Shown here piece by piece: positions 61,610 through 64,000 of a DNA stretch of 64,000 nucleotides. The DNA is from CBDCGV01 sp965216955 (lineage in GTDB: Bacteria > Bacteroidota > Bacteroidia > Chitinophagales > JADIYW01), in contig CBDCGV010000009.1 of the NCBI GenBank assembly GCA_965216955.1, positions 124,001 through 188,000 of the forward strand, in the 5' to 3' direction. The translations under genes and the position numbers were made by a program. The notes below the pieces were generated by a model. It was not told where the DNA came from and ran no database searches. It saw nothing but the letters and a program-made list of their open reading frames with translations. Numbering within the stretch: position 1 is the first letter of the stretch; every line of letters begins with the position of its first letter.

Positions 61610-63745
61610 ATGTATTCAAAAGAAAATCAATCGCATTTACTTCAATTGTCCAATAAATTAATTTCCTCTTTAAATAAAGAAATAGAAAACCCTATTGAAA
61701 AAATAGGAATACTAAAACAAGTGATTAATTTTCATGATTGGAGTTACTATATAAATTCTAATCAATTAATTACAGATTTTGATTATGATCAACTATTTGC
61801 ACTTTTAAAAAAAATTGAAAGAGAAAATCCGACTTTAATAACACCAGATTCTCCAACTCAAAGAGTTGCAAAAGGATTGAATGAAAGGTTTGATAGTGTT
61901 ACTCACCTTACACCCATGCTTTCTCTCGAAAACTCTTACAATGCTGACGATCTAAAAGATTTTGATCGAAGAGTAAAGGAAAATCTTCCTGAAAATTATA
62001 TTACTGAATATACCGTTGAACCCAAGTATGATGGTTCTAGTATTGCTCTGGTTTATGAAAATGACCTTTTAATTAGAGCAGCCACAAGAGGAAACGGAAC
62101 TGAAGGAGAAGAAATCACTAATAATGCCAAGGTTATTAAATCTATTCCATTAAAAGCAAATTTTTCAAAATACGGTATCTATAAAGTTGAATTAAGAGGT
62201 GAAGTGATTATTCATCTAGAAGCGTTTGAAAAATTAAATAAAAATCGTATTGCAAAAAACAAAATTCTTAAAGAACAAGGCAAGAAAGAACTAGAACTTT
62301 TTAAACATGCCAGAAACACTGCAGCCGGAGCATTAAGATTAAAAGACCCTTCTAGTGTTGCTGAAAGAAAATTAGAGGCAGCAATATATCAAATAGGCTA
62401 TGCAGAAGATAAGGAAGGAAATCTTATTGAGTCAAAGCTACTCCAATCTCACTATAAGAATATGGAACTCCTTCAGTCTTTGGGGTTTAAAACACCTACT
62501 TATGAAAAAGATAAGTTTAACGACATTGAGAAGGTTGTTAAGTTCTGTAATCATTGGGAAAGTCGGAGAGACAGTTATCCATATGAAATAGATGGAATGG
62601 TGATAAAAGTAGATAATCATCATGCGCAAAAACTAATTGGTATTACGGCACACCATCCCAAATGGGCAATTGCATTTAAATTTAAGGCTAAGCAAGCGAC
62701 CACTAAATTAAAGTCCATTGATTTTCAAATTGGGAGGACAGGTGCCATCACGCCAGTTGCAAAGCTTGAGCCTGTTATTCTAACCGGTGTAGAAATAAGT
62801 TCTGTTTCATTGCATAATGAAGATTTCATTAACGATAAAAACATTATGCTTGGAGACACTGTTATTGTAGAAAGAGCAGGCGATGTTATACCATATATTG
62901 TAGGTCCCATTAAAGAACTCCGAAACGGGGAAGAAAACCCTATTGTCTTTCCTAATCAATGTCCTTCTTGTAATCACGATTTATTTAAGCCCGAAGAGGA
63001 AAGTGTTTGGAGATGTATAAATGCAAGCTGTCCTGCACAAAGAGAAGAAAGGCTTATTCATTATGTCTCAAAGGGAGCTATGAATATTGAAGGCTTAGGT
63101 AAAGACATTCTTAAGCGGTTCATCCGTAAGGGCTTGATAAGCGATTTAACGGATATATATAAATTGGATTTCAATCAAATTCTTCAATTAGAAGGATGGA
63201 AAGAGAAATCTGTAGAGAATCTTAAATCTAGCATTGAAGCTTCAAAAAGCAACCCTCTCTGGAGATTGATAGTAGGACTAGGAATAAGACATGTAGGCGG
63301 AACAACTGCTAAAATGCTCTCTAAAAAAGTAAAAGGTCTTTTAGATTTTAGTGAGTGGTCTTTAGAAGACTTAATAGAATTAGAAGATATCGGACCTAAG
63401 GTAGCAGAATCATTAATAGAATTTTTTAGTGATGAAAGTAATATACTTCTTATTAAAAAATTAAAAGAGTTTGGCCTAAATATCGAAAGTGTAGAAGAAG
63501 AAAAAAAATCAGATATTTTATCTGGAAAGACCTTTCTTTTCACAGGCACTTTGGCTCAATTTTCCAGAGATAAGGCCAAATTAATGGTCGAAGAACATGG
63601 TGGAAAAAACTTAAGTGGAGTAAGTGCTAAATTAGATTATTTAATAGCAGGAGAAAAAGCAGGTTCCAAATTGGCTAAGGCAAAAAAAATTGAAACTATT
63701 AAAATTATATCTGAAGATGAATTTCTTTCGTTAATTAGTGAATAA
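61610..63745 (+). CDS. ligA: NAD-dependent DNA ligase
   Basis: 711 residues. Seals nicks in replication and repair. Adenylated Lys139 is in EPKYDGSS. The zinc finger has CPSCNHDLF...WRCINASCPAQ. HhH repeats (about 480-600; GLGKDILKRF, LVGLGIRHVGGTTAK, EDIGPKVAESL) and a C-terminal BRCT domain (about 630-711, GKTFLFTGTL) follow. The N-terminal 'Ia' region (YYINSNQLITDFDYDQL) that binds NMN is intact, about 40 residues from the start, a slightly longer lead than usual. Confidence 0.96.
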   Translation: MYSKENQSHLLQLSNKLISSLNKEIENPIEKIGILKQVINFHDWSYYINSNQLITDFDYDQLFALLKKIERENPTLITPDSPTQRVAKGLNERFDSVTHLTPMLSLENSYNADDLKDFDRRVKENLPENYITEYTVEPKYDGSSIALVYENDLLIRAATRGNGTEGEEITNNAKVIKSIPLKANFSKYGIYKVELRGEVIIHLEAFEKLNKNRIAKNKILKEQGKKELELFKHARNTAAGALRLKDPSSVAERKLEAAIYQIGYAEDKEGNLIESKLLQSHYKNMELLQSLGFKTPTYEKDKFNDIEKVVKFCNHWESRRDSYPYEIDGMVIKVDNHHAQKLIGITAHHPKWAIAFKFKAKQATTKLKSIDFQIGRTGAITPVAKLEPVILTGVEISSVSLHNEDFINDKNIMLGDTVIVERAGDVIPYIVGPIKELRNGEENPIVFPNQCPSCNHDLFKPEEESVWRCINASCPAQREERLIHYVSKGAMNIEGLGKDILKRFIRKGLISDLTDIYKLDFNQILQLEGWKEKSVENLKSSIEASKSNPLWRLIVGLGIRHVGGTTAKMLSKKVKGLLDFSEWSLEDLIELEDIGPKVAESLIEFFSDESNILLIKKLKEFGLNIESVEEEKKSDILSGKTFLFTGTLAQFSRDKAKLMVEEHGGKNLSGVSAKLDYLIAGEKAGSKLAKAKKIETIKIISEDEFLSLISE

Positions 63746-63760
63746 TTGAACATTTAAAAT

Positions 63761-64000
63761 ATGAACGTTTTCTCTATAAATGTAATGCTGCTCCTTTTGA
63801 TGTTTTTAAGTGCATGCGAAAAGCCTTATTACTCGCATTTCAACAAGATTGACGTAAATGGTTGGCCATATATGGACACCTCAAACTTTACCTTTCAAAT
63901 CAGTGAGAACCAAAAACCTTATAATATTTACTTGAGCATTCGACATAATAAAAATTATGAATACAACAATTTATGGCTAAAAGTTATAGAGCGCGATACT
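63761..64000 (+). CDS. gldH: Gliding motility lipoprotein GldH, partial (runs off window end)
   Basis: 80 codons are visible before the window ends. A signal peptide leads to lipobox LSAC with Cys19 as the lipidated residue. The mature sequence (NGWPYMDTSNFTF, ENQKPYNIYLSIRHNKNYEYNNLWL) fits GldH, a lipoprotein of the gliding/T9SS machinery. It begins 15 bases after ligA and may share its transcript. Confidence 0.85.
   Translation, partial: MNVFSINVMLLLLMFLSACEKPYYSHFNKIDVNGWPYMDTSNFTFQISENQKPYNIYLSIRHNKNYEYNNLWLKVIERDT

Noticed and set aside
1..64000. CRISPR array, insertion sequences or prophage
   Set aside because: No regularly spaced repeats, transposase, integrase or phage structural genes were seen on either strand.

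Overview
This 64 kb window is AT-rich chromosomal DNA from a member of the Bacteroidota, most likely a gliding flavobacterium-like organism. The evidence is a type IX secretion (T9SS) C-terminal sorting domain, a GldH-type gliding lipoprotein, a RemB-like outer-membrane protein, a TonB receptor/DUF4249 pair, DUF3078, DUF3570, DUF4266, DUF4293 and IPExxxVDY proteins, and several TAnnTTTG-type -7 promoter elements. Most of the window is core genome with few gaps. No CRISPR array, insertion sequence, integrase or prophage was seen.

Layout. 0.1-5.8 kb: a T9SS-secreted protein and a TonB receptor/DUF4249 lipoprotein pair. 5.8-7.9 kb: an XRE/S24 self-cleaving-type regulator divergent from a DinB-type translesion polymerase. 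7.9-15.8 kb: rpsF-rpsR-rplI, an FtsX-type permease, aconitase, LD-carboxypeptidase and metG. 15.8-19.9 kb: tRNA-Arg(CCT), a broken clan GH-A glycosidase and gyrB. 20-21.8 kb: alkB and a TetR regulator sharing a near-perfect operator. 21.9-24.9 kb: a thioredoxin-ApbE-DUF4266-DUF3570 operon. 24.9-32 kb: a secreted nuclease, an acyl-CoA ligase, a YceI protein and an AddA-like helicase-nuclease. 32.1-36.6 kb: an accessory effector operon. 36.7-47.6 kb: trmB, a DPP-IV-like peptidase, DUF3078, MscS, recA, a polyprenyl glycosylphosphotransferase and a RemB-like protein. 47.7-53.2 kb: leuA-leuC-leuD-lpxH and a DUF4293 protein. 53.3-64 kb: truA, an ABC exporter, rnc-fabF-acpP, pyk, an M42 peptidase, a pterin dehydratase, ligA and the start of gldH.

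The most interesting region is 32,136-36,642 (minus strand). Five closely spaced genes encode, in transcription order, a patatin-like phospholipase, a 260-residue protein with the look of a divergent bacterial gasdermin, two EAD11-like/CHAT proteases and an orthocaspase-type protease. It sits between trmB and the AddA-like gene and reads as a protease-triggered membrane-attack (abortive defence) module that combines two possible membrane effectors with three proteases. The gasdermin assignment is inferred from layout and remote pattern similarity, not from a search.

A second notable point is a cluster of five single-base indels between about 15.46 and 18.01 kb. They split metG, break a glycosidase twice and scramble the C-terminus of gyrB. 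Correcting them restores integral-codon, family-like reading frames in all three genes. Because gyrB and metG are essential, sequence errors are the likeliest explanation, and the short frames there should not be taken as real C-termini or real subunits.
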